The notes beneath the pieces were generated by a model. The model worked only from the letters and a program-made list of their open reading frames with translations. It was not told the origin of the DNA and did not search any database. Source: Mycobacterium marseillense (GTDB taxonomy: Bacteria > Actinomycetota > Actinomycetes > Mycobacteriales > Mycobacteriaceae). Taken from it: a stretch of DNA of 64,000 nt. The position numbers were made by a program, and so were the translations under genes. Below are positions 16,973 through 25,076 of the stretch, piece after piece. The stretch covers positions 4,836,001 through 4,900,000 of the forward strand of contig NZ_AP022584.1 in NCBI RefSeq assembly GCF_010731675.1. The letters are read 5' to 3'. How positions within the stretch are numbered: position 1 is the stretch's first letter; every line of letters starts with the position of its first letter.

Positions 16973-17874
16973 CTCCGTTGGCCTACCTTCAAGAGGAGTG
17001 CGATGAAAATCCCAGCATACAGCACCCCTATGGACACCTGGGACGCGATCACGAACCTCAAGAGATCAGAGTTCGGCGGAGCAGGTGCAACCCCTGCGAC
17101 CGGCAAGACATCGTCGAGACTGACAAGCAGGTAGCTCCAATAATTCATCTGCTGTCCCGGTTGTAACTGAAAACTGCCATGAAATGCCCAGAATATCAGC
17201 GGATAGATAACAAACGTGAGCGCGAAGAACATCCCTATGGGGATTCGCGCTTTTTCGCCGTAACCCCAGATGAAGCCTTGAAGCTTGCTCTTAAGGTACT
17301 CTACCGCGCCTTTAGATTGCTGCCCCGTATATTTGTTTCGGTAGTTCGACTCTCGTAAGAAGAATATTTCTTTGCAATGCTCTTCCCACGATCGGATCGC
17401 TAATAATCGGAATTTTCGCGCTTCCGCTGATTCGCCGTGTCGTTCGCATTCGCGTGCTAGGTTGTTTGCTAATCTTACACGTATATTCAAACGTGAGGGC
17501 AGTCGTGGTTTAATCTCATCGTACTTTAAATAACAATCTTGCCAATAGGTGTAGTTAGTGAAGTCCGCGCTGTCGAGCAACTTAGATCGTGCGAAATCAC
17601 ATGAGATAAATCGAGATGCTGGGAACTTACTGCCAATATTGGCAAGTCGAAAGTAGCAGTCGAGAAATACGCAATCCAGAAATGTGCAGCCCTCTAGCGT
17701 GCTCTCCTTGAAGCTAATATTCGCGAAAGTACAGTGCTTGAATGACTTTCCTGTCAGGTCTCTACCATCGAATCGCTCATCGACAAATAAAACATCTTCA
17801 AACTTGTCGGCTGTGGACCTCGCAACCGCGTCCAGGCTATATTGCGCGTCGCGGCGAAGATAAGATTCGGGCAC
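16969..17874 (-). CDS. Pentapeptide-repeat-like membrane protein, first gene of AT-rich cargo operon
   Basis: The 301-residue protein begins with a degenerate pentapeptide-repeat segment (about 32-105), recognisable from DGRDLTGKSFKHCTF, STLEGCTFLDCVF and FISCDFARSKLLDSADF, where every fifth residue is Leu or Phe. A helical region follows and then two membrane segments (about 208-230 and 275-297). Pentapeptide proteins fused to membrane helices are frequent in bacterial defence and effector islands. The gene is rich in A and T (for example around 17460-17600), unlike the flanking host DNA. Function unknown; a membrane effector next to a nucleotidyltransferase is a reasonable idea. Confidence 0.75.
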   Translation of the reverse strand: MPESYLRRDAQYSLDAVARSTADKFEDVLFVDERFDGRDLTGKSFKHCTFANISFKESTLEGCTFLDCVFLDCYFRLANIGSKFPASRFISCDFARSKLLDSADFTNYTYWQDCYLKYDEIKPRLPSRLNIRVRLANNLARECERHGESAEARKFRLLAIRSWEEHCKEIFFLRESNYRNKYTGQQSKGAVEYLKSKLQGFIWGYGEKARIPIGMFFALTFVIYPLIFWAFHGSFQLQPGQQMNYWSYLLVSLDDVLPVAGVAPAPPNSDLLRFVIASQVSIGVLYAGIFIALLLKVGQRR

Positions 17875-18235
17875 CTAATTCCCTTCGGCTTCCCTTCTTG
17901 TCGACCTGTTGACTTAATAGCGTCAAGCGGTCCGCAATCTCCGCGTGACTTTACAACGCACCGGGTGTCTATCGTGCGCGAATGGCGGCCGTATGCCCAT
18001 GGAAATCGCACACGCGGCCAGGCTGCGCTTTCTGTTGGCCGAGACAGCTCGTCGCGGTGGGTCTTCGGCTCTAGGGTCGGACGCCGGTTCCGGTATGTCG
18101 CAAAACTAAAGAACTGAGACGCTCCCGCCGGGATCGGTTGCGCTGTAGAAAATACGATGTCACGCTCTCTCAAAAGATGCTTCAAAACCCCTGTCTCATA
18201 TTGACATATTCTGCGACTTTTGCGACACTGTTCGC
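17875..18235. other. Intergenic region between cargo operon and serine recombinase
   Basis: This holds the divergent promoters. TGTCGCAAAA at 18096-18105 and its inverse TTTTGCGACA at 18218-18227 form a separated inverted repeat. A 35-residue frame starting MEIAHAARLRFLLAE near 17998 might be the tail of a decayed gene but cannot be supported further. Confidence 0.45.
18201..18229 (+). promoter_or_regulatory. Candidate sigma-A type promoter of serine recombinase
   Basis: TTGACA (18201-18206), a 17-base spacer and GACACT (18224-18229). The expected transcription start falls on or near the ATG at 18236, so the mRNA may be leaderless, which is common in mycobacteria. TGCGAC motifs overlap the promoter, suggesting autoregulation by the recombinase. 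Confidence 0.5.
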
Positions 18236-18844
18236 ATGTCGCTCACGACCGCCCCCGCTGCCGCCGGAACCGTTCTCGGATACGCCCGCGTGTCCACCGG
18301 GCATCAGAATCTCGACCAGCAGGCCGACGCGCTGACCGCTGCGGGTGTCGCCCAAGATCGCATCTACGTGGACAAGACGTCTGGCGCGACGACCCGTGAG
18401 CAGCGGCCAGGACTTGCAGCACTGCTCGACTACGCCCGTGCAGGCGACACAATCACGGTTGTCGGCATCGACCGCCTGGGCCGTTCCGCCTCGGAGGTGA
18501 TGAGGACCGTGGCCGACCTACTCAACCGGGGCGTCATCATTCGTGCGATCCGCGAGGGTGTCGATTCGTCCTCGCCCACCGGTCGCGCAGTGCTGGGCAT
18601 CATGGCCTCGTTGGCTGAACTTGAATTGGAGTTGGGTCGAGAACGGCGTACAGCCGCCCGTGAGGCCCGTCGTGCACGCGGGCAGGCTATCGGACGGCCC
18701 AAGGCTCTCGATGCCCAAAAGGCCGCACTGGCGCAGCGGATGCGCGCCAGCGGCGAATCGGCAAGCATCATCGCCAAGACACTTGGTGTGAGCCGCGCAA
18801 CTGTCTACCGGGTGCTTGCAGAAGAGCCGGACGAAAGCGACTGA
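18236..18844 (+). CDS. Serine recombinase (resolvase/invertase family)
   Basis: A 202-residue small serine recombinase. The catalytic serine is in GYARVSTGHQNLDQQ (near residue 20), and GIDRLGRSASEV carries the conserved arginines. A C-terminal helix-turn-helix (SASIIAKTLGVSRATVYRVL) binds DNA. It acts as a resolvase or invertase on res-type sites; the inverted TGTCGCAAAA motifs upstream are candidates for its binding. It is separate from the tyrosine integrase, so it may be a remnant of a transposon or a resolvase of the element. The HhH gene follows after 32 bases. Confidence 0.92.
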   Translation: MSLTTAPAAAGTVLGYARVSTGHQNLDQQADALTAAGVAQDRIYVDKTSGATTREQRPGLAALLDYARAGDTITVVGIDRLGRSASEVMRTVADLLNRGVIIRAIREGVDSSSPTGRAVLGIMASLAELELELGRERRTAAREARRARGQAIGRPKALDAQKAALAQRMRASGESASIIAKTLGVSRATVYRVLAEEPDESD

Positions 18845-18876
18845 TCTCTGTCGGTTCCTCACGCTAGCGTCGGGCC

Positions 18877-19590
18877 ATGAATCCCCATGATGACTGCCGG
18901 CTGCTCCTAGGTGCGATCTCCGAGACTCTTGGAGTGCCGGGCGATACGGAACTACTTGAGGAACCGCGTGGCTACCCAGATTCGCTCGCGTTGTGCCTCA
19001 TCGACTCAATCCAGTCACTGCGAAACGGCTACGACACGGTGGTCGTACCAGTGCTCAACAGGTACCGACAACATCGACTGAAACATGGTGCGGATGCCGA
19101 CACCGACGGCCTTCCCCAGTTCCTTGCCGCCCTCGACGAGATCGGCGGTGTTGAACGGTGGAGCGCCTCAGTCGGCACACACCACAAAGCACCGGGAACG
19201 TCGGTACTGAAAGGTAAGGCGATGCGCCAAGCCGCAGAAGCGTTGGTGGCCCTCAACATCGAAACCACCCAAGACCTACGAAAGGCCGCCGAAAACCCCG
19301 ATGAACTAGAAGCTGTGCGCAAGGCATGGACCAATGTCCACGGTCTCGGTAAGGCGTCTTGGGACTACTTCTTGATGCTGGCTGGTCCTGACGGCAGCAA
19401 GGCCGATACCCTCCTCATTCGTTACGTCAGTCGTGCGTTGGCGCTGCCAAAGTCCGCAGAACCGAACCGTGTCCAAGCCGCTCTCGAATGCGCTGCAGAC
19501 ACACTTGGAGTCACCCAGAAGCGGTTAGACCATGCCATCTGGCTCTACGAATCCGAGGCGTCCCGCAGAGCGCGGCGGACTCGGCGCTGA
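18877..19590 (+). CDS. Helix-hairpin-helix protein, HhH-GPD-like
   Basis: A 237-residue protein with no firm family. Around residues 148-185 it reads VHGLGKASWDYFLMLAG followed by KADTLLIRYVSRAL, which resembles the helix-hairpin-helix and catalytic Asp region of DNA glycosylases of the EndoIII/HhH-GPD class. An iron-sulphur loop is absent. It may act on DNA, for example as a base-excision or restriction-like factor. Its position just after a serine recombinase in an integrated element suggests cargo. The assignment is weak at the level of enzyme class. Confidence 0.6.
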   Translation: MNPHDDCRLLLGAISETLGVPGDTELLEEPRGYPDSLALCLIDSIQSLRNGYDTVVVPVLNRYRQHRLKHGADADTDGLPQFLAALDEIGGVERWSASVGTHHKAPGTSVLKGKAMRQAAEALVALNIETTQDLRKAAENPDELEAVRKAWTNVHGLGKASWDYFLMLAGPDGSKADTLLIRYVSRALALPKSAEPNRVQAALECAADTLGVTQKRLDHAIWLYESEASRRARRTRR

Positions 19591-19892
19591 TGGTTCTTTC
19601 ATCCCCACGCAAATGGGGGTGGGGGCTGACCCCGCGCTGCAATAATGCCCGGCCTGGTACGGCCAGCGCCTCCTCTCTCTCCGCGAAATCCGCAGGTCAG
19701 GCAGTCCTCGATCCGCCCTGAAACGAACCTCACTCACCTCGACGTCGCGGGGAGTAATCCCAGTTCAGAGGCTTCTGCGCACCGACTTGTCAGATGGTGG
19801 GTCCAAACTGATGAATGACATGCCAAGACAGCAGATGACACGGCACACCGTGCGGTGCCACACTGACGACGTACCTTGAAGGGGAGTGCGCG
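19591..19892. other. Intergenic region, no gene seen
   Basis: A G-rich stretch near 19610-19630 (CCCCA paired with TGGGG) could form a weak terminator for the HhH gene. The ribosome site AAGGGGAG of the next gene is at about 19879-19886. Nothing else stands out. Confidence 0.4.
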
Positions 19893-20090
19893 ATGGGCGA
19901 CAAGATAGCAACGCTCTCCATGAGCGATGAGGAACTGCGAGCCCGGCGTGAGGAGATTCTCTCGAAGTTGGGTCTCACGTTGGATGAGTTGCGTATACGC
20001 GCGGACAAGTATGTGCTCGTCGGTGACGAGTATGAGGCATGGGAAGAGCTTGAATCAATCGCCTACCTCCTCGCCGACGCCTCCGCGTAG
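19893..20090 (+). CDS. Small acidic helical protein, 65 aa
   Basis: The 65-residue product begins MGDKIATLSMSDEELRARRE, is strongly charged and helical, and ends LESIAYLLADASA. It has a strong AAGGGGAG ribosome site. The next gene starts inside it, so the two are coupled. Size, charge and coupling fit an antitoxin or a regulatory partner, but no known family is recognised. Confidence 0.7.
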   Translation: MGDKIATLSMSDEELRARREEILSKLGLTLDELRIRADKYVLVGDEYEAWEELESIAYLLADASA

Positions 20091-20808
20091 GGGTGGAGCG
20101 CAAGCAGAACTAGAGGCTTTCCAGAGCAGCGTCAGCAATTTTGCATTCGATTTAAGCTACGCACTTCTCGCGTTTCATGTCGATTCTCAGGCCGACGCCG
20201 CGTTAGAGGTCGTTTTCAGACAGGATGAGACGCGCGCCGTAATCACGGCGGAGATTCCGCTTCTCGCGAGGTGTGATGACGGCAGCACGCGTGGTGACCT
20301 TGCCACGTTCCGGGCGAATTACAAGTTGTGCCTGGACTCGTTTGGCAAGCACCTGGCGGTCGAGCACTCGACGTTAGAACTAAAATCAACGCTAGAGCGA
20401 GCGCCGATCGTCCGCTGGGACTATGACCGCGACGCGCATTCGAAACCCCACTCGCACGTACAAGTAACTGCTCACAGGGGCGCAGCTTCCCACATCCTGT
20501 CGCAGCTCGGGCACCCGACGCCGCACAGCTTTCAGTCGCTGCACATACCTATGGGCTCCGAACGCTTCCGCCCGTGTATCGAGGACGTTATCGAGTTCTT
20601 GATTTCTGACTGTGGTTTCTGCGCAGCAGCGAACTGGCGGGAGGTTATCGTCAACGGTCGCGCGAAATGGCGTCGACTCCAGACGAGGGCGGCGGTGCGT
20701 GATTCGCCGGGCGAGGCGATCGCAGCTCTCCGTGCGCTGGGATATGAAGTTGAGCCGCCAGAGTCCGGAGAAGCCCCGGAGCGTATCGACAAACTCAGGG
20801 CATGGTGA
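20032..20808 (+). CDS. Hypothetical protein coupled to the 65-aa gene
   Basis: A protein of about 250 residues without a recognised fold. The region SKPHSHVQVTAHRGAASHIL is rich in His, and the C-terminal half (NWREVIVNGRAKWRRLQTR) is basic. It starts inside the upstream gene: ATG at 20032 or a TTG at 20050 with GGGAAGAG before it. No downstream in-frame start exists ahead of the conserved-looking part. Overlapping small-then-large gene order is typical of toxin-antitoxin pairs; that is inference only. It is the last gene before attR. Confidence 0.6.
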   Translation: MRHGKSLNQSPTSSPTPPRRGGAQAELEAFQSSVSNFAFDLSYALLAFHVDSQADAALEVVFRQDETRAVITAEIPLLARCDDGSTRGDLATFRANYKLCLDSFGKHLAVEHSTLELKSTLERAPIVRWDYDRDAHSKPHSHVQVTAHRGAASHILSQLGHPTPHSFQSLHIPMGSERFRPCIEDVIEFLISDCGFCAAANWREVIVNGRAKWRRLQTRAAVRDSPGEAIAALRALGYEVEPPESGEAPERIDKLRAW

Positions 20809-20837
20809 CTACTCCTGGCCGTTGATTACATGCGGCA

Positions 20838-20858
20838 GTCCGCAGGCCGTCCGCAGTA
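20838..20858 (+). repeat. Candidate integrase/Xis arm-type repeat, right
   Basis: GTCCGCAG, GC, CGTCCGCAGTA; same orientation and 19 of 21 bases identical to 9412-9432. It lies about 97 bases inside attR. Confidence 0.6.
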
Positions 20859-20954
20859 GCTCCACTACGGTTCTTTCGTACCCAACGTGGCCAACCCGTC
20901 TACCTGCAGAAACTTAACGCGCCCAACGTTGCATGCAGTGCCAAACGCCCATGT

Positions 20955-21004
20955 CGACTCGTTCGCATCGAGTAGGTCAGGGGTTCGATTCCCCTTAGCT
21001 CCAC
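20955..21004 (+). repeat. attR core (right 50-bp attachment repeat)
   Basis: This copy repeats the 3' part of tRNA-Ala, from the anticodon stem to just beyond the acceptor stem. It has no 5' half, so it is not a functional tRNA. Confidence 0.93.
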
Positions 21005-21133
21005 AGAGTTTCATCAGGTGAAAATGCCTCTCCCGGTTGATCCGCATCCACCGAGTGGTGTCCGGTACGCAGTGAGTACGCGCCAATCGAGTTACGCAGC
21101 ACCCGCCGTGCTGGTCGGTGAACGCAACCTCAC

Positions 21134-21616
21134 TTATGAGGGCTCGTCATCGGCAGCAGAGTCGTCGTCTTTGGTCAGGTGGCGTAGGACCCGTTCGTTG
21201 AGGGCGGCGAGCATGTCGAGCTCGGCCGGGGTGAGCAGGTCGATGAAGTTGCGGCGGACGTCCTCCACGTGCCCGGGTGCCGCCTTCTCGATGGCGGCGC
21301 GGCCAGCCGGCAGCAGGCGGACCATGGTGCTGCGCGCGTCGTCGGGGTTGGGCTCGCGACAGATCAGCCCTTCCTTCTGCATGCGTCGTACCTGATGGGA
21401 GACACGGCTCTTCTCCCAGCCCAGGGCGTTGCACAGATCGCGGGCTTGCATGCGGTCCCCGTCGTGACCCGATAGCACCGCCAGGACCTCGTAGTCGGCC
21501 CCCGAGAGGCCCGATTCCTGTAGGCCCCGGTTCAGGTGCACGTCGAGCTGATGATGCGCGTGCTGGAAGGCCCGCCAGGCGCGGTCCTCGCGAGGGTTCA
21601 GCCAGTTCGCTTCCAT
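21134..21616 (-). CDS. MarR-family transcriptional regulator
   Basis: A 160-residue winged-helix regulator with the MarR pattern: LSGADYEVLAVLSGHDGDRMQARDL, then LGWEKSRVSHQVRRMQKEGLICREP as recognition helix and wing, and a dimerising helical end. It is divergent from an F420-type reductase gene; two GACGCGTC palindromes between them (21644-21651, 21672-21679) are good operator candidates. It therefore probably represses the reductase and itself in response to a small molecule. ATG start. Confidence 0.92.
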   Translation of the reverse strand: MEANWLNPREDRAWRAFQHAHHQLDVHLNRGLQESGLSGADYEVLAVLSGHDGDRMQARDLCNALGWEKSRVSHQVRRMQKEGLICREPNPDDARSTMVRLLPAGRAAIEKAAPGHVEDVRRNFIDLLTPAELDMLAALNERVLRHLTKDDDSAADDEPS

Positions 21617-21641
21617 TAGCCCCCATGCTACCGCGATTTGG

Positions 21642-21682
21642 TTGACGCGTCATCAAACCTGGCATAAGGTAGACGCGTCAAC
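21642..21682. promoter_or_regulatory. MarR operator pair (GACGCGTC palindromes)
   Basis: TTGACGCGTCA (21642-21652) and GACGCGTCAA (21672-21681) share an 8-bp perfect palindrome with centres 28 bp apart. They fill the divergent promoter region. Confidence 0.7.
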
Positions 21683-21716
21683 TTTTCGATCCTCTATCCG
21701 AGACGGGACACACCTC

Positions 21717-22340
21717 ATGAGCAGCATCAGCATCATCGGAACCGGGAACATGGCCCGCGCCATCGGCGCGCTGGCGGTAGCGGGCGGCAACGCCGTCGAA
21801 ATCATCGGCCGCGATCAGGCCAAGGCCGCTGGCCTGGCCAAAGATCTCGGCGGCGGCACCACGACGGGAGAGTTCGGCGCCACCCCGGCCGGCGACATCG
21901 TCATCGTTTCCGTGTTGTACGCCGACGTCGTTCCGGTCGTCACCCAGTACGGCGACGCCCTCGCGGGCAAGATCATCGTCGACATCAGCAACCCCTTTAA
22001 TGCCGCGGCCGACGGCCTGGCCATTCCCGAGGAGACCTCGATCGCGCAGGAAGTTGCCAAGGCGGCCCCGGCCAGCGCCAGCGTGGTGAAGGCATTCAAC
22101 ACCATCTTCGGCGTCGTCCTGGCCCAGGGCCGACCGCTCGACGTCTTCATCGCCGGCGACGACGCGCGCGCCAAGGCGCACTTGGAAGAGTTCATCGAGA
22201 GCCTGAAGCTGCGTCCGCTGGACGTCGGGGGCCTGAACATGGCGCACTGGCTGGAAGCGACGGGCCTGGTCATGATGGGCCTCGCCCGCCACGGGATGGG
22301 CGACTTCAACTTCGCCCTGGGCGCCGCCGTTCCCGCCTAG
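21717..22340 (+). CDS. NADPH-dependent F420 reductase-like protein
   Basis: A 207-residue Rossmann protein of the F420H2:NADP oxidoreductase type. The motif IIGTGNMARAIGALAVAGG is the NADP-binding glycine loop. VKAFNTIFG and the MAHWLEATGLVMMGLA end are typical of the family, which includes YrrC-like NAD-binding proteins. It probably cycles F420 or reduces a small substrate. The nearby LLM-class oxidoreductase fits an F420 function. ATG at 21717 is preferred over an upstream start because the Rossmann strand begins there. Likely controlled by the divergent MarR. Confidence 0.85.
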   Translation: MSSISIIGTGNMARAIGALAVAGGNAVEIIGRDQAKAAGLAKDLGGGTTTGEFGATPAGDIVIVSVLYADVVPVVTQYGDALAGKIIVDISNPFNAAADGLAIPEETSIAQEVAKAAPASASVVKAFNTIFGVVLAQGRPLDVFIAGDDARAKAHLEEFIESLKLRPLDVGGLNMAHWLEATGLVMMGLARHGMGDFNFALGAAVPA

Positions 22341-22416
22341 CCGCACAGCCGAACGAACAGGGAGGCCTGCGCCCTCCCAATGGTTGATAAATCATCGAAA
22401 TGATAGGAGTCTCGCG

Positions 22417-23349
22417 ATGAAGCTTGGTTTCGCACTTCCCTTCGTCGGGTTCGCTGTCAGCGGCGCCGCCGGGCTGAGTGCCTTCTGCCGCGCACTCGAG
22501 GACCTGGGCTACGACACGCTGTGGGTCGGCGATCGCCTGGTCACGCCGGTCGAGATGCACAGCACCTATCCGGGCAAAGAGCAGCCGTACCCGCCGCAGA
22601 TGACGCGCTACCTCGATCCGGTGCTGATGTTGACCGTCGCCGCGACGGCGACCAGCCGGGTGCGGCTGAACTCCAGCACGCTCAGCACGTTCTACTACGA
22701 GCCGCCGCACCTGGCCCGGCTGCTGACCACGCTCGACGTGCTCAGCGACGGCCGCCTTGACGTTGGCGTCGGCATCGGGTGGATGAAGGACGAACACGAC
22801 ATCGCCCGCAACGCGGACTGGAGCCGACGCGGGCGGATGCTCGATGACCTGCTGGCGTTCCTGCACGAGTGGTGGACGACCACCCCGGTGTCCTGGGACA
22901 GCGAGTTCTTCTCGTTGCCGCCCGTGCATGCCGACCTGCGCCCGGTGCAGCCTGGTGGCCCGCCCATCTGGATCGGCGGTGCCAGTGAGGCCGCGATGCG
23001 CCGGGTCGGCCGCAGCGGCACCGGCTGGCTCGGGGTTGAGGGGTTGCAGGACGAGGTCACCGACCACTTGTGGTCGATTGCGCGGAGTGCGGCGCAGGAT
23101 GCCGGCCGAGATCCTGACGCGCTGAAGACGGCGATGAGGATCAACCTCGATCCGGGCACGTCCGTTGACGCTGTCGCCGACAGGCTCGAAGGCCTCGCCG
23201 AGTCCGGTGCTGACGAGGCGATCATCGATGCCTTCGCACTGTTCTCCGGCCTTGACCAGATGCTTGACTTCGCCGGCCAGGTAATCGCTCGATGGAATGG
23301 TCGTGCGGTATCCCGGGTGGATCAACCGGTATCGCGCTTGCGCGGGTGA
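22417..23349 (+). CDS. LLM-class F420-dependent oxidoreductase
   Basis: A TIM-barrel luciferase-like monooxygenase-family protein (310 aa). Recognised from LCRALEDLGYDTLWVGDRL-type start, DVLSDGRLDVGVGIGWMKDEH and the PPIWIGGASEAAMRRVGR stretch. Members in mycobacteria use F420 or FMN to reduce or oxidise small molecules. The ATG at 22417 follows an AGGAG ribosome site. It lies 76 bases after the F420 reductase-like gene in the same direction and could share its transcript. Substrate unknown. Confidence 0.9.
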   Translation: MKLGFALPFVGFAVSGAAGLSAFCRALEDLGYDTLWVGDRLVTPVEMHSTYPGKEQPYPPQMTRYLDPVLMLTVAATATSRVRLNSSTLSTFYYEPPHLARLLTTLDVLSDGRLDVGVGIGWMKDEHDIARNADWSRRGRMLDDLLAFLHEWWTTTPVSWDSEFFSLPPVHADLRPVQPGGPPIWIGGASEAAMRRVGRSGTGWLGVEGLQDEVTDHLWSIARSAAQDAGRDPDALKTAMRINLDPGTSVDAVADRLEGLAESGADEAIIDAFALFSGLDQMLDFAGQVIARWNGRAVSRVDQPVSRLRG

Positions 23350-23452
23350 GGGCCTACGAAAGCCATTGCAGCACACTGAGATTCGGACTATGTCCGACTT
23401 GCCAAGTCAGCCCAGGTTCAATATCTGCCAGTCCGATGAAGACAGCAGTAGG

Positions 23453-24157
23453 TCAAAAGGCGGGTGCAGTCGTTTGACGGCCACCCACAGAGGTTGGTGA
23501 GCTCGTACGAGCACCGTGCAGATTCTTGGCCGTCGGGGAGGTCGGTACGGTCGACTGATCCGGGTAGGTGCCGAGCAGCCGGTCCGCGGTTCCGGCGGTG
23601 GTGACGGTGAACCAGTAGTGTTCGTTTTTGAAGTGGTGCCGTCGATGGTTACGCCAAACTGCCCGATACACACTGCTTTTCGCCTTGTAGTCGGTGTGGA
23701 TGAGGTAATGCGTCCATTCGTAGGCCAGCCCGAGTGCGGTCAAGACGACCAGGTACGTCAGCCCGAGGCCGAGCCGAGGGAAGGCCACCAGGGCTACGCC
23801 GACGGCCGTCGGGATCACCCAGAGCAGCGTCTGCCAGGGCATGAAGATGAGTTCGACTCTCCGCGGCTCGCAGTGATGTTCGCGATGTTTGCGCGCCAGC
23901 AAGGGATCCACGACGAAGCGACCGACACTGCGGGGCCGCCAATGCAGGATGGCGACGTGGATGGTCCACTCGAAAGCCGGGAAGGCCGCGACCATGAGCG
24001 CCGGCAGCACGGCATCGGTGAGCTGCCAATCACCGACGATGATCCGGGCCGTCAGCGCCCCGGCGAACGTCAGTGAGATGCCCCAGGGGGAGGGGTGGCG
24101 CCAAAACTCCCGGCCCGCCGCGGGCAGGGTGAGGTTACCGCGTATGGGTGTCGTCAT
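23453..24157 (-). CDS. Sterol desaturase / fatty-acid hydroxylase family membrane protein
   Basis: A 234-residue membrane di-iron protein. Histidine clusters HREHH, HYLIH and HRRHH match the family motif. Several membrane segments are present (for example [17 protein letters not shown] and [16 protein letters not shown]). Such proteins hydroxylate or desaturate lipids. The ATG overlaps the stop of the GntR gene (ATGA), so both are one operon and the regulator probably responds to a lipid or a fatty acid. Confidence 0.88.
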   Translation of the reverse strand: MTTPIRGNLTLPAAGREFWRHPSPWGISLTFAGALTARIIVGDWQLTDAVLPALMVAAFPAFEWTIHVAILHWRPRSVGRFVVDPLLARKHREHHCEPRRVELIFMPWQTLLWVIPTAVGVALVAFPRLGLGLTYLVVLTALGLAYEWTHYLIHTDYKAKSSVYRAVWRNHRRHHFKNEHYWFTVTTAGTADRLLGTYPDQSTVPTSPTAKNLHGARTSSPTSVGGRQTTAPAF

Positions 24158-24888
24158 CGCTCTTCATCCAGGCCAGACAGGACGGTGAGCAGGCCGCGGG
24201 TGGCCGGCTCGAGGAGTTCGGTCGCGGCGCGCTTGGCGCCCGCCGGATCGCCGGCGGTGATCGCCTGTGCCACTTGGCGGTACAGCTCTGGGTGATCGAC
24301 CTCGGCGGCCATCACCGCGTTGAGGGCCGGGAGTGCGGGTTCGTAGGTGGCCCGCAGGGTGTTGAACATCAGCCGGAAGACGATGGAGTCGGCGGCATCG
24401 ACGACGTGGTCCCAGAAGGTCAGGGCGGCACGTTGACGTTCCGTCGGATCCTCTTGGGCGGCCAGCGCGTCCACGGAGGCCTCGAGCACGGCGGCCGCCT
24501 GCGGGCCGCCACGTTCGGCGGCCAGTTCGGCGACTTTGGGGCCGTTGTGCAGCCGGGTCTCCAAAATGCTGCGCACGACCCCTACGTCCAGCTCGTCACC
24601 GCGATCCCCGCCGCGGAGCAACAACCGGGGCAGCAGGTCCAGGCCCGCGTGACGACGGTAGTCCCGCACGGTGGTGGCGTCCCCCTGTCGAACCTCGACC
24701 AGGCCGGCAGCGGTGAGGCGCTTGAGCGCCTCGCGAACCACTGGCCGGGACACCCCCAGCACCTCCGCGAGTCTGCGCTCGCTGGGCAGCATCTCCCCGG
24801 GCGCCAGTTCGCCGCTGAGCACGTCAGACATGATCTGCTCGAAGACGTGTTCGGGTATCGACTGTCGAGTCACGGGGCGCAGCGCCAT
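24154..24888 (-). CDS. GntR-family regulator, FadR subfamily (Mce2R-like)
   Basis: A 244-residue regulator with an N-terminal winged helix ([44 protein letters not shown] in parts) and a C-terminal FCD ligand domain. It resembles Mce2R (Rv0586) of M. tuberculosis in overall pattern, but no mce operon is present here. It is followed by the desaturase-like gene in an overlapping arrangement, which suggests control of lipid modification. ATG start gives [15 protein letters not shown]. Confidence 0.9.
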   Translation of the reverse strand: MALRPVTRQSIPEHVFEQIMSDVLSGELAPGEMLPSERRLAEVLGVSRPVVREALKRLTAAGLVEVRQGDATTVRDYRRHAGLDLLPRLLLRGGDRGDELDVGVVRSILETRLHNGPKVAELAAERGGPQAAAVLEASVDALAAQEDPTERQRAALTFWDHVVDAADSIVFRLMFNTLRATYEPALPALNAVMAAEVDHPELYRQVAQAITAGDPAGAKRAATELLEPATRGLLTVLSGLDEER

Positions 24889-25076
24889 GCGCCCACCATT
24901 CCGTGTAATTGGCCAGACGTCAAGTGGTCAGACCAGTGCCGCTTGCGCCTCGCAGGTTCGAAGGCGCCGCTCGCGCCGCGGAGGCATGCGGCCGGCGAGC
25001 CTCTGGTGGCCGGCAGCCTCAGCACATAAAGTTGCCCAAGCTACCTAGCACGCGCCGTCCCCATTGGGGGTGATCG

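Noticed and set aside
20955-21004. Second tRNA-Ala gene
   Set aside because: Only the 3' half is present; it is the attR copy.
22306-23376. Minus-strand frame opposite the LLM oxidoreductase
   Set aside because: Sense strand has a clear family match and a ribosome site; the antisense product is Arg/Gly-rich noise.
24148-25029. Plus-strand frame opposite the GntR gene
   Set aside because: GntR motifs are clear on the other strand and the plus frame has no domain.
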